From contig QNFK01000002.1 of the NCBI GenBank assembly GCA_003645495.1, positions 1 through 25,102 of the forward strand: a stretch of DNA of 25,102 bases, read 5' to 3'. The DNA is from Gammaproteobacteria bacterium. GTDB taxonomy: Bacteria; Pseudomonadota; Gammaproteobacteria; Steroidobacterales; Woeseiaceae. Shown here one piece after another: positions 16,310-23,846 of the stretch. Position numbers and translations under genes: made by a program. The notes under the pieces were generated by a model. The model searched no databases and was not told where the DNA came from. It saw only the letters and a program-made list of their open reading frames with translations. Each line of letters starts with the position of its first letter. The stretch's first letter is position 1.

Positions 16310-16681
16310 TTACTTGCGTGAGCGGGAGGAATCCCAGGACCGGGAACGATCGAATCTTCCGGTGTTGTACGGATCGATACCGTCCTCGTCAGTAGACTTC
16401 AGCAGTGAGTCATCCACAATTTTCAAGGTATCGTGTGTCCCCGTGTCTTCACGCAGATACTTGTTTCGAACCAGGACGTTCTTGCCTGGCCCACCGTCAA
16501 TGATCCTGCCCTCGACTTCGCCGGCAAATTCAACTGCCTGGGGTTGTATCGCTGTTGGTTTCCTGGATTTGGGTAATGGCGCTTTCGGCATTGAGCGCAA
16601 TGGGCTCACGCGCCCGGGCTTTACGGGCACCTTGCTCTCCGCGGAAAACCGATCTGTCAGCCATGTTAAAAATCGTTTCAT
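16310..16681 (-). CDS. Small protein with D-P-Y-N-T-G-R-F-D tail, function unknown
   Basis: A 123-residue cytoplasmic protein. The first 50 residues are basic and Pro-rich (P-V-K-P-G-R-V-S-P-L-R-S-M-P-K-A), probably disordered. The second half is better ordered: G-R-I-I-D-G-G-P-G-K-N-V-L-V-R-N-K-Y-L-R-E, then D-T-L-K-I-V-D-D-S-L and D-P-Y-N-T-G-R-F-D-R-S. The ending recalls small conserved hypothetical proteins of other Gammaproteobacteria, from memory only. A perfect CRP-type palindrome lies about 145 bases upstream with a candidate promoter between. It is 81 bases before the DUF1232 gene on the same strand, so the two may be cotranscribed. Confidence 0.68.
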   Translation of the reverse strand: MKRFLTWLTDRFSAESKVPVKPGRVSPLRSMPKAPLPKSRKPTAIQPQAVEFAGEVEGRIIDGGPGKNVLVRNKYLREDTGTHDTLKIVDDSLLKSTDEDGIDPYNTGRFDRSRSWDSSRSRK

Positions 16682-16767
16682 TACTTGTTGCCGGGGTTTT
16701 ACTTTCGCGCTCGCTAAAGAGCACTGTCAGTTCTGTAGAATGTAACGATCAATGATGCTCCATCGTT

Positions 16768-16796
16768 AACATAATTTCTATCTTTATTATTCTAAA
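16768..16796 (-). promoter_or_regulatory. Candidate promoter downstream of the CRP-type site
   Basis: On the minus strand TTTAGA (16791-16796) and TATGTT (16768-16773) are 17 bases apart, each matching four of six consensus positions. The CRP-type palindrome centre is then about 65 bases upstream of the expected transcription start, near a class I activation spacing. The match is only moderate. Confidence 0.35.
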
Positions 16797-16818
16797 TTGT
16801 TGTTCAACAAAGGGAAAG

Positions 16819-16834
16819 TGTGACATATGTCACA
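16819..16834. promoter_or_regulatory. Perfect CRP/FNR-family operator palindrome
   Basis: TGTGACATATGTCACA is a perfect 16-base palindrome with the TGTGA-N6-TCACA form of the CRP consensus. It lies in the 189-base space between the stop of the 16871 gene and the start of the 16310-16681 gene, both on the minus strand, so it most likely controls the latter and perhaps the DUF1232 gene. Other members of the CRP/FNR family could also use it. Confidence 0.65.
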
Positions 16835-16870
16835 GTGGCGTAACGTGCGCAACAAGTGCGTGGGGGTGTA

Positions 16871-17161
16871 CTAATTCGCGACGTGTGGACGCCTGAAGGC
16901 CCAGATCGTCATACGAAAAATCTGCCATATAAGGTAAGGAGATAACACCAGGAACCATACGACGGGTTCGCCGGCCCACAATTCGCTATGCAACAGTCCG
17001 AGAAAGTCCCAGAAGCCGTTGCCGGCATAATCACCGAAAATCGCTGTGCCGACTGCGTAAATTACGATTGGCAAAAACAGCAACCCGACCAGGAGCAAAA
17101 TCAGGAACAGCGCCGATTCGTTGGTCACTTTCCTGCGTGTTGATTTTTCTGTTGCTGACAT
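16871..17161 (-). CDS. Small two-helix membrane protein, function unknown
   Basis: A 96-residue protein from the ATG at 17161; a TTG at 17191 would add 10 residues and neither start has a clear ribosome-binding site. A basic N-terminus (E-K-S-T-R-R-K-V) precedes a strong helix (F-L-I-L-L-L-V-G-L-L-F-L-P-I-V-I-Y-A-V). A loop contains G-N-G-F-W-D-F-L-G-L-L-H, and a second helix (V-V-W-F-L-V-L-S-P-Y-L-I-W-Q-I) leads to a basic tail. No family is recognised. The next gene upstream on the same strand, also a small membrane protein, ends 136 bases away, so the pair may be related in function. Confidence 0.62.
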   Translation of the reverse strand: MSATEKSTRRKVTNESALFLILLLVGLLFLPIVIYAVGTAIFGDYAGNGFWDFLGLLHSELWAGEPVVWFLVLSPYLIWQIFRMTIWAFRRPHVAN

Positions 17162-17297
17162 TCGTTGGGCCGGTGTTTTGTCGGAAGCCAATCGTTGACC
17201 AAGTCGACATGCAGGTCAAGCAGCATCGGTTTTGCTATCTGCTGGCAGATTCGAGGAATAGAGCTGGTCGTGCGGGAGCCCCGCTCAGGGCGGTGGG

Positions 17298-17519
17298 CTA
17301 CTGAGTATCGCCGGGATCGGTATCGGGCGATCTGTTGCGGCGCGCGTATACGGTGTATGCCAAATGCAGGCAGGCACCTGAGAACAGCAGGTAGTGTGGC
17401 AATACCCAGAACCATTCGCTGATATACAAGGTCGCAAAGAAGGCTGCGAAGCCAGCGGTCAGGTAGAAGTATGGCAGCAGGTCGTACAGGATACGCGGCA
17501 ACCAGATTTTGCGAGTCAT
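17298..17519 (-). CDS. Small membrane protein, function unknown
   Basis: The frame opens at 17654 but the ATG at 17519 is chosen: GGGAAA lies about 6 bases upstream and the protein then begins M-T-R-K-I-W-L-P. The 73-residue product has two membrane helices, L-P-Y-F-Y-L-T-A-G-F-A-A-F-F-A-T-L and W-V-L-P-H-Y-L-L-F-S-G-A-C-L-H-L, then a basic tail (Y-A-R-R-N-R) that should be cytoplasmic. The pattern resembles other short, unnamed inner-membrane proteins. The space upstream, 17520-18048, is 529 bases: 17520-17751 holds nothing I can name, then comes the nested repeat, and 17983-18048 shows nothing. Confidence 0.6.
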   Translation of the reverse strand: MTRKIWLPRILYDLLPYFYLTAGFAAFFATLYISEWFWVLPHYLLFSGACLHLAYTVYARRNRSPDTDPGDTQ

Positions 17520-17751
17520 CAGGTTTCCCGCTCGATGCGATACTTCCTGTGTCGCGGTCAGATTCAGATGCTGCGGGTCAGCCTTGGTTAGCATGAATTC
17601 CATTCTTGCCGGGGAGTGTGGTGAATGCTGACAGGTTAACTCAACAGTTTGCAAAAGACCGTGATTGCGCTCACAGATGTGTTGTTTGGATTATTCGGGT
17701 TCACTACGAAGCAGCCGTCGCCCACATGCGGCCATCGAAACCACCGAAGAG

Positions 17752-17982
17752 AACAGACGTAATTGCGAGGAGCGAAGAAACAGACGTCATTGCGAGCCCA
17801 AAAAAAACAGACGTCATTGCGAGGAGCGAAGCGACGCGGCAACCTCTATCAGGTTGTAGTAGTGCAAATCGAAGCCGTGCGACAGCGTCGGGAGATTGCC
17901 ACGCCCTCCGGGCTCGCAATGACGTCTGTTTTTTCGGGCTCGGAATGACGTTTGTTTCTTCGGGCTCGCAATGACGTTGGTG
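17752..17982. repeat. Nested palindromic repeat block with three concentric arms
   Basis: The motif GACGTCATTGCGAG or a close variant occurs three times on the left (GACGT at 17756, 17783 and 17810, spaced 27 bases) and three times inverted on the right (17921, 17947 and 17973, spaced 26). The innermost pair is the usual element: 17806-17823 is the perfect reverse complement of 17913-17930. The two outer pairs also match each other in order, including the variable linkers (A-run opposite T-run, GAAGAAAC opposite GTTTCTTC). The whole can fold as one hairpin with arms of about 93 bases and a loop of about 45. It is the same family as 7101-7319. No transposase is present. Confidence 0.88.
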
Positions 17983-18048
17983 CTATCCGGCCGCTTAGTT
18001 CAGGCATTGCCTTACAGCGTCTGTACGATCAAGTCTGATTTATTACAA

Positions 18049-19527
18049 CTAGCGTTTCGCTCGCTCTTCATAACGAAATTCTGTTTCGCCAATTTTCACG
18101 ATGTCGCCGCTGGACAGGAATTTTTCTGACACACGTTCATCGTTGACGAACACTCCGTTCTTACTGCCCCAGTCGATCAGGCGCGTCTGACCTTTGTCGG
18201 TTGCTATGACAGCGTGCCGTCGGCTTATGAAGCGCACGTTTAGCTGAATATCATTATTCGCCGTTCGCCCGATGGTCAGCCTGTCTTTGAACAACGGGAA
18301 ACGCAGCTCGCGACTGTCGTCATTACTGCCGGCACTGCCAACCAGCATGCGTGCAACCCTGACGCGGTTGCTGCCGGCCACATCGTCAATACTGCCTGAC
18401 CGTGAGCCTTCGATCTTTTGCAATGTTTTTTCGGTGTTTTTGCCCGGTTTGTTAAGGTTTGCCAGTTCGCCCATCAACGCGGCAATAGCCTTATCTTTGC
18501 TGTGCATTTTGCGTTCGTAGTCATCAGCTTCCTGCCGGGCATTGCCGAGACGAAGCATCAGCTGCCGCGTATGCCTTTCATTTTCTATCTCTTTTTCACT
18601 AAGCTGTGATTCAAGCGCCTGCCTGAATTCCCGATTGTCGATCAGATCAGATGCCAGCTGCTCATTCATCGTTTCCTGATCGGAAATTGTCTCCTGCGCG
18701 GAGCCAAGTTCGAATCTGATTTGCCGGGCCTCCTCGGTAAACCGTTCCTTGAGATCAATGATCGTTCTCGCCAATTCCTGGCTTACCCGCAATTCTCTTT
18801 CCAGCTGCTCGCCTAAATCGCGAACCTGTCCGCGGGTTTCAGCCAGGGCCGCTTCCAGCCTGCGTTGCATGCCAACTGCATCTTTCGTCGTCGATGATTG
18901 GTCCTGCAATTGCAAGCGCAACGAATCTGCATATTTCTCGGTACGCGTAATCTGTTCTTGCACGTCGCGAATTTCATGTGCGTTGCTCGCCAGGAGGCCA
19001 GTTTGTTCTGCTATCTGGTGGCGAAGAAACACTGTCTCTTTTTCCGCGTCATCACGCTGCTGTACGTTTTCATCTAACAGGCTCTGTTCTCTGTCACCAG
19101 CGTCTGTCATTGCGCGTTGCATCGATTCCATTTCGCCGCCTTGTTTCTGCAGTTCCTGCTCGGCGTCCTGCAGTTGATTGCGAGTTACATTGAGTTCATT
19201 GCCAATGGTTGCCGCAATTTCCTCGCGCGCTTTGAGTTCCCTATCCAACCCGTTCCATTTCGCACGAAGCTGTTCAATTTCAAACTGCATTTGGTTGATG
19301 GTTTCAGCACGACCCTGAAGGGTCGACTCCAGGTCAGCGACAGATTTACTGTCTGGCAGGTGGCCAGTAGCAAATTGATCGACATCGAAGGTTTTAGCAT
19401 CTGCCTCCAGTTCCGGACCGTCATATTGAGCGGTGCGATGAAGATTTCCTGCGCTCGCAAATGTTGCAGGCAGGTCGTCATCCGGCTGGGAGACTAATAC
19501 ATTGATTTTATTATTATCATTAGTCAT
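18049..19527 (-). CDS. Coiled-coil protein with C-terminal FHA domain
   Basis: A 492-residue cytoplasmic protein with no signal peptide or membrane helix. Residues about 60-360 form a long coiled coil rich in Glu, Gln, Arg and Leu. The last 85 residues, about 408-490, are a forkhead-associated domain, which binds phosphothreonine peptides. Its conserved residues are all visible: L-T-I-G-R near 418-421, I-S-R-R-H-A near 434-439, and S-K-N-G-V-F-V-N. A GGG lies just before the ATG. It follows the AAA+ gene on the same strand by 99 bases. The likely role is a dimeric scaffold that recruits a phosphorylated partner; the partner is unknown. Confidence 0.88.
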   Translation of the reverse strand: MTNDNNKINVLVSQPDDDLPATFASAGNLHRTAQYDGPELEADAKTFDVDQFATGHLPDSKSVADLESTLQGRAETINQMQFEIEQLRAKWNGLDRELKAREEIAATIGNELNVTRNQLQDAEQELQKQGGEMESMQRAMTDAGDREQSLLDENVQQRDDAEKETVFLRHQIAEQTGLLASNAHEIRDVQEQITRTEKYADSLRLQLQDQSSTTKDAVGMQRRLEAALAETRGQVRDLGEQLERELRVSQELARTIIDLKERFTEEARQIRFELGSAQETISDQETMNEQLASDLIDNREFRQALESQLSEKEIENERHTRQLMLRLGNARQEADDYERKMHSKDKAIAALMGELANLNKPGKNTEKTLQKIEGSRSGSIDDVAGSNRVRVARMLVGSAGSNDDSRELRFPLFKDRLTIGRTANNDIQLNVRFISRRHAVIATDKGQTRLIDWGSKNGVFVNDERVSEKFLSSGDIVKIGETEFRYEERAKR

Positions 19528-19626
19528 GCCCGCATATTAGCATGCGAACTCTCTAATGTTTCGAAAAAACGTTATTAATTCATGTGATTAGGTTAAATAG
19601 ATGATGCAACCGTTTAACCGACTTTT

Positions 19627-21117
19627 TTAATCGCAAGAGACGGTTCGGCCGTCCGCCCAGCGCCGCAGCAGCTCGATTTTTTCGGCCATTACCACCGCTA
19701 AGGGCCTGGTGCGCTGTATTTCGGTGAGCAAATGTTCCGTCGACAACTCACATTTTTGCGCGTGTGCTGCGTACAGGGCGGAGACTATTGCCTGTTCGAT
19801 TTCTGCGCCGGAGAATCCATCGGCTGCCGCAGCAACTTTTGCGAGATTGAATCGTTCGAGTGACTGACTCCGATTTCTGAGATGAATTTCAAAAATTGAT
19901 TTGCGAATTTCTTCTTTTGGCAGATCGACAAAAAATATCTCGTCGAAGCGGCCTTTGCGAATCAGTTCGGGCGGCAAGGCAGTGATGTCATTGGCGGTAG
20001 CAACCACGAATACCTGGCTGTTTTTCTCAGCCATCCAGGTGAGGAAAGTTCCAAGGACGCGTTGTGTTGTGCCTGTTTCACCACCGCGGCCAGCTAATCC
20101 TTTTTCGATTTCATCGAGCCACAAAACGCACGGGGCCATTACATCCGTCGTTTTCAATGACTCACGCAAATTGCGCTCGGTTTCGCCGTGATATTTGTTA
20201 TACAAATTCGCAAAGTCCAGTCGCAGCAACGGCATACCAAAAATTCCGGCGGTCGCTTTTGCGGCAACACTTTTTCCGCAGCCTTGCACACCGATCAGCA
20301 GAATGCCTTTTGGCGTATCCAGATGGGCGGCATCCGCGTTAGCGAGGAACGCGGGCTTGCGCAACTTTAACCATGATTTGAGTTTGCGTAAGCCGCCGAG
20401 ATCGGCGAAACCGGCAGTATCGTACTCGAACTGCAACACGCCACCGCGATTAAGCAATTCGTATTTGGCCTGCATAACGCCTGGCAGGTCGCTCTTTGAA
20501 ATAGCGCCATCATGATAAATTGCGTTGCGCGCCAGCTGTTCCGTATTGCGAGCGGTCAACCCGGCCAGGTTACGAATGAGCAGGCCATACGCCTTGGGAT
20601 CGACTTCAACCCGCGATCCCGGATTTTCGGCCACGTATTCATCGGCAACACGTTTGACGATGCGCTTGCGTTCGGTCTCGGTCGGTAGCGCCATATCGAA
20701 TCTTGCGCAATAATTTTCCAGCTCCTTAGGTATGTCGAGCTGGTGACTGATAAAGATCAGCTGCCGTGAAATGTCCTTGAAACGAAGGCAGATGTCCTTG
20801 AGCAGCCGGACATTCACCGGGTCATTGAGGTAGGGATGAAAATCAAGCAGGACATAGATGCCGGGCTTGGTCACAGCGCGAATGTGTCGTAACGCTTCTG
20901 TGGGCTCTGAATTGTGCAGTTGTGGTTCCAGCTGAATATCCAGGCGCTGCAGTCCATCGGTCACGGTCCAGCGAAACAGCGGTAAATATCCTTCCCGGGC
21001 ACGAGCAATGGTTATCGTCTTCAGCAGGTCCAGCATGCGCGACTCGTCACGCGTTTCAATGGCGACAATTGGCATGCGAGAACGCAGTATTAGTTCAAGA
21101 TCACGCTGTCTGTCCAT
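19627..21117 (-). CDS. AAA+ ATPase, Ycf46-like
   Basis: A 496-residue ATPase. The N-terminal 220 residues resemble the Ycf46 type (P-I-V-A-I-E-T-R-D-E; V-L-L-D-F-H-P-Y-L; F-I-S-H-Q-L-D-I-P-K-E-L). A classical AAA+ module follows: Walker A G-V-Q-G-C-G-K-S at 276-283, Walker B C-V-L-W-L-D-E-I-E-K with Asp335 and Glu336, sensor T-A-N-D and the arginine-finger region L-I-R-K-G-R-F-D-E. A lid domain has G-F-S-G-A-E-I-E-Q. Such proteins remodel protein complexes; Ycf46 itself is linked to photosynthesis regulation in cyanobacteria, but this gene's target is unknown. It lies 46 bases after the metallopeptidase-like gene and before the FHA gene. Confidence 0.9.
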   Translation of the reverse strand: MDRQRDLELILRSRMPIVAIETRDESRMLDLLKTITIARAREGYLPLFRWTVTDGLQRLDIQLEPQLHNSEPTEALRHIRAVTKPGIYVLLDFHPYLNDPVNVRLLKDICLRFKDISRQLIFISHQLDIPKELENYCARFDMALPTETERKRIVKRVADEYVAENPGSRVEVDPKAYGLLIRNLAGLTARNTEQLARNAIYHDGAISKSDLPGVMQAKYELLNRGGVLQFEYDTAGFADLGGLRKLKSWLKLRKPAFLANADAAHLDTPKGILLIGVQGCGKSVAAKATAGIFGMPLLRLDFANLYNKYHGETERNLRESLKTTDVMAPCVLWLDEIEKGLAGRGGETGTTQRVLGTFLTWMAEKNSQVFVVATANDITALPPELIRKGRFDEIFFVDLPKEEIRKSIFEIHLRNRSQSLERFNLAKVAAAADGFSGAEIEQAIVSALYAAHAQKCELSTEHLLTEIQRTRPLAVVMAEKIELLRRWADGRTVSCD

Positions 21118-21163
21118 ATTGCTGCTGAAGTCCCGGAATTAGTTGATGATCAAAATAGCTGAA

Positions 21164-22537
21164 TCAGATATCGCAGCCCGGAAAATTTTCAGCGAGCAAC
21201 GAGGTCGAATTCGAACCGGCGTACTCACCGGCGACAGCCATGAAACTTTGCATCGTAATACGGATTTGCGCGCTCGCCAGTGCGCGGGTCACATCGTCAA
21301 GGCTGTTTTTGTTGTTACTCCGTCTGCGGATCTCGGCATCGATCGCGGTCATTACCGTAACTGCGCGCGCGGTAGTTGTGCCACTGGAGGATTCAGCGCA
21401 AAGGATCGTGGACTCCTGAGCCCACGTCGCAAGCTTGCGCAATGTTGCTGATTGCCGTTGCACGCTAATCGTGCCGCTGCGGGCCAGCAATTCGAGACTG
21501 TAAAATTCCGCCAACCCCTCAACTACCCAGTCGGCGCCCGCTTCTGCGCCGGTGCCCAGCGCGATGTGTATTAGTTCGTGAAGCAGGGTGCTGGTCGCGT
21601 TTTCGCTAAGCAATGGGCGATCAGCATGAATAAACAGTGATCGTGGCCCGGAAAGACCACCACGCCACATTGGGTCATTGGCACCAATCACTGTAAGGCG
21701 TTGCGGGAAATCCGGAAACAGTCGGACAACCTCAGGCAAGGTCCATCTTAACAACGCGAGGATGTCCATTCTTCGCAGTCCGTGACCGACCGGCGCAGCG
21801 ATAGTCACGCGGACGTCTGCGACCTTTTCAAAACGAACACCAATATCACCCAATAAAATCCAGCCCGCCGGTCGATCGAAGCGTCGATTCGGATTTTCGA
21901 TTGCATAGCGGTCATTGCGGCCAAAGTATTCTGTTATTGAAGACCACCCGGTCGGCAGGTCAAACTTAACCGAGGTAACACTCGTTGCTCCGCGGCGGGT
22001 CCGTGTGGCTGCCTGTGGAATAACGTCTTCGGCGCGGAAAATTGCCCATGCGGTGTCCATACGAGCATCGAATGCACCGCTTTTGCGTTGATTGTCGATG
22101 AGCACAAACCAGCGCAGGCGCCCGCCGGACGCGGGAAGCTTCCAGATCACCCGATCATTTGCGTGAGAAACATCACCGTCGCCACTTACAGCACTGAATT
22201 TCTCCGCCGGTGCACGCATATCGACTTCACGAAGCTGTGCATTTGTCTGGCGAACTATCATTTCAACAACGGCACCGCCTGCCTGAGGATCCGGGGTAAC
22301 CACGTACTCGATGGCATAGCTCAGCTCAGAATCCTGCAGCGACTCACCAGCCTCGTCGGATACTTCAGGTCTGGCATCCATGGCAGGGGCAGCTGCTTCG
22401 ACAGATTCGGCCGCAGGAGCGCCGCATGCCACAATCGACATGCTGGCAATGGTTATCAGGCTCAGGCGCGCGAATTGCCCCGCCAGCGAAATGTTCGCGC
22501 GATGTTGCCTGGCCTGGAATCCTGGGATGTGGTTCAT
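21164..22537 (-). CDS. Lipoprotein with HExxH metallopeptidase motif (gluzincin-like)
   Basis: A 457-residue protein. A hydrophobic segment ends in I-V-A-C, a lipobox-like motif with Cys38, preceded by an unusually long N-region, so a shorter start is possible. After a disordered Ala/Glu-rich linker comes a beta-rich domain of about 200 residues (L-P-T-G-W; D-R-P-A-G-W-I-L-L-G-D-I-G). A zinc-peptidase motif H-E-L-I-H lies at 320-324, with E-G-L-A-E at 340-344 supplying the likely third zinc ligand. The arrangement resembles M1/M61-type enzymes (gluzincins); the exact family is inference. It should act on the periplasmic side of the envelope. It is the first gene of a minus-strand series and diverges from the NlpC/P60 gene. 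Confidence 0.72.
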   Translation of the reverse strand: MNHIPGFQARQHRANISLAGQFARLSLITIASMSIVACGAPAAESVEAAAPAMDARPEVSDEAGESLQDSELSYAIEYVVTPDPQAGGAVVEMIVRQTNAQLREVDMRAPAEKFSAVSGDGDVSHANDRVIWKLPASGGRLRWFVLIDNQRKSGAFDARMDTAWAIFRAEDVIPQAATRTRRGATSVTSVKFDLPTGWSSITEYFGRNDRYAIENPNRRFDRPAGWILLGDIGVRFEKVADVRVTIAAPVGHGLRRMDILALLRWTLPEVVRLFPDFPQRLTVIGANDPMWRGGLSGPRSLFIHADRPLLSENATSTLLHELIHIALGTGAEAGADWVVEGLAEFYSLELLARSGTISVQRQSATLRKLATWAQESTILCAESSSGTTTARAVTVMTAIDAEIRRRSNNKNSLDDVTRALASAQIRITMQSFMAVAGEYAGSNSTSLLAENFPGCDI

Positions 22538-22593
22538 TTTCTATTCAGTCGTCACGGTGTAATTTCGGGGGATTGTCGACCAGCGAGCAGCAT

Positions 22594-23127
22594 ATGTCAT
22601 CTCTGCCTAACAAAACGCTTCGATTTGCGCCGCCACGGCTGGCCTGGCTGGGCATGGCAGTAGCGATGTTGTTGGCCGGATGCGGTCATGAGCAGGTCCG
22701 GCGCGTATCTGACTCCGGGAGCAACGGTACGGTTGCCGATATTGCCACGAAGAAAGAACGTCGGCCGGGCCAGCAGGCAGCCGTCATTGCGGTACGACAA
22801 ATCGGCGTCCCGTACCGCTATGGTGGCTCGACCACGCAGGGGTTCGATTGCAGTGGTCTGGTGCAGTACGCCTACGCGAAGTCAGGGACGCGCATTCCAC
22901 GCACCACGGCACAACAGTGGCAACAGTTAAATCCGATCAGCAAAGACAATTTGCAGGTTGGTGACCTGCTGTTTTTCAATATTGAGGGCAAGATTGCGCA
23001 CGTGGGGTTGTACCTTGGCAGCCGTCGCTTCGTGCATGCCCCAGCGACGGGTCGCGAAGTATCGATAGCTGAGCTCGATTCCGGCTTTTACCGACAAGCA
23101 TTTGTCCGTGGCGGGCGACCTGACTAG
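22594..23127 (+). CDS. NlpC/P60 family lipoprotein, peptidoglycan endopeptidase
   Basis: The frame opens at 22426, but the ATG at 22594 gives a lipoprotein signal: M-S-S-L-P-N-K-T-L, hydrophobic core and L-L-A-G-C, with Cys about residue 29. The 177-residue product resembles E. coli Spr/MepS and NlpC in architecture. The NlpC/P60 domain has the catalytic Cys in G-F-D-C-S-G-L-V, then G-D-L-L-F-F-N, the His in I-A-H-V-G-L-Y-L-G and a further polar residue in F-V-H-A-P. Enzymes of this type cleave the D-glutamyl-diaminopimelate or related peptide cross-links of the cell wall. It diverges from the metallopeptidase gene with a 56-base gap. Confidence 0.92.
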   Translation: MSSLPNKTLRFAPPRLAWLGMAVAMLLAGCGHEQVRRVSDSGSNGTVADIATKKERRPGQQAAVIAVRQIGVPYRYGGSTTQGFDCSGLVQYAYAKSGTRIPRTTAQQWQQLNPISKDNLQVGDLLFFNIEGKIAHVGLYLGSRRFVHAPATGREVSIAELDSGFYRQAFVRGGRPD

Positions 23128-23159
23128 CCAGAATATTTCATGAGCAAACGGAACTGTCG

Positions 23160-23183
23160 GTTTCAGACGGACTCGTCTGAAAC
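23160..23183. other. Perfect hairpin at the end of the convergent lipoprotein gene
   Basis: GTTTCAGACG (23160-23169) is followed by a four-base loop and its exact reverse complement (23174-23183). The stem is 10 bases. It overlaps the stop of the 23163-23846 gene and is 33 bases past the stop of the NlpC/P60 gene, between convergent genes. Neither strand shows a T-run next to it, so it is not a standard intrinsic terminator. Confidence 0.6.
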
Positions 23184-23846
23184 GATAAATAACTTCAGCT
23201 GATCTGCCAGACCTTTGCAGGCTTTTGCCTGGGTGCGCGCGATCAATGGAATGGGAATTACAATAGCGGGCAAAAACGATGTGCCGCTCACATCTGCACT
23301 GACAGTGCCAGCATCCTCAAGACCGGTTAAGTCCCAGACAGTAGCGTCGTAGTTGGCGTCTTTCTGCCACCAGGCGAAACCGAAGCAACCGCCACCGCCC
23401 GGACCGGCTGCGCAGGACATGCTGCCGCCTCCAGCTACTTTGTCCGTGTCGCCGTCCAACCAGATAATATAGCGAACACCCTTTTCCCGTATGGTTTCGG
23501 CAACGCCCGGTCGCGCCATAAGTGCCGGTAAACCCTTGGTCTCCGCAGGCGCTGTTCTTGGTTCGAACCAGGGGAACAGCGCATCAACAAATTCGCGGTT
23601 CGGGATAACGCGAAGTCCGGATGAGCCGCGCCCGATCGAGTCGCCGATGCAGGAAATGAAGTTGGCCTCGGTTTCATTGCCGAGGTGGTAACTCTTGGCC
23701 ATGATCACGACGCCTTCGCCTTCGGCGATACCGGTCGCTTCCTGGCGAACATTTTCCATACGCGACGTTACACAGGCACCCAGGGTCGATCCGAGCAATG
23801 CGATAACCGCCAGCTGGCTCAGCCCGCCCGGGTTAGAGCGAATCAT
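23163..23846 (-). CDS. Lipoprotein, function unknown
   Basis: The frame opens at 23936, but the ATG at 23846 is chosen: GAGGAG lies 7 bases upstream and the product then has a short N-region and a lipobox L-G-A-C, Cys about residue 24. The 227-residue protein contains G-V-V-I-M-A-K-S-Y-H and L-G-N-E-T-E-A-N-F. A central P-N-R-E-F-V-D-A-L-F-P-W-F is followed by G-V-R-Y-I-I-W-L-D-G-D-T and a Gly-rich loop (A-G-P-G-G-G-G-C-F-G). Y-I-I-W-L-D-G resembles periplasmic stress-type lipoproteins, but I cannot name the family. Its start overlaps the end of the upstream lipoprotein gene by 14 bases, indicating one transcript and perhaps a shared complex. Confidence 0.78.
   Translation of the reverse strand: MIRSNPGGLSQLAVIALLGSTLGACVTSRMENVRQEATGIAEGEGVVIMAKSYHLGNETEANFISCIGDSIGRGSSGLRVIPNREFVDALFPWFEPRTAPAETKGLPALMARPGVAETIREKGVRYIIWLDGDTDKVAGGGSMSCAAGPGGGGCFGFAWWQKDANYDATVWDLTGLEDAGTVSADVSGTSFLPAIVIPIPLIARTQAKACKGLADQLKLFIVSDESV

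Noticed and set aside
17606..17974. 122-codon open frame on the plus strand
   Set aside because: It is made almost entirely of the nested repeat, and the product is a run of repeat-derived residues.
17752..17982. Nested palindrome as the terminal repeats of an insertion sequence
   Set aside because: Only about 45 bases lie between the arms, which is far too short for a transposase gene.
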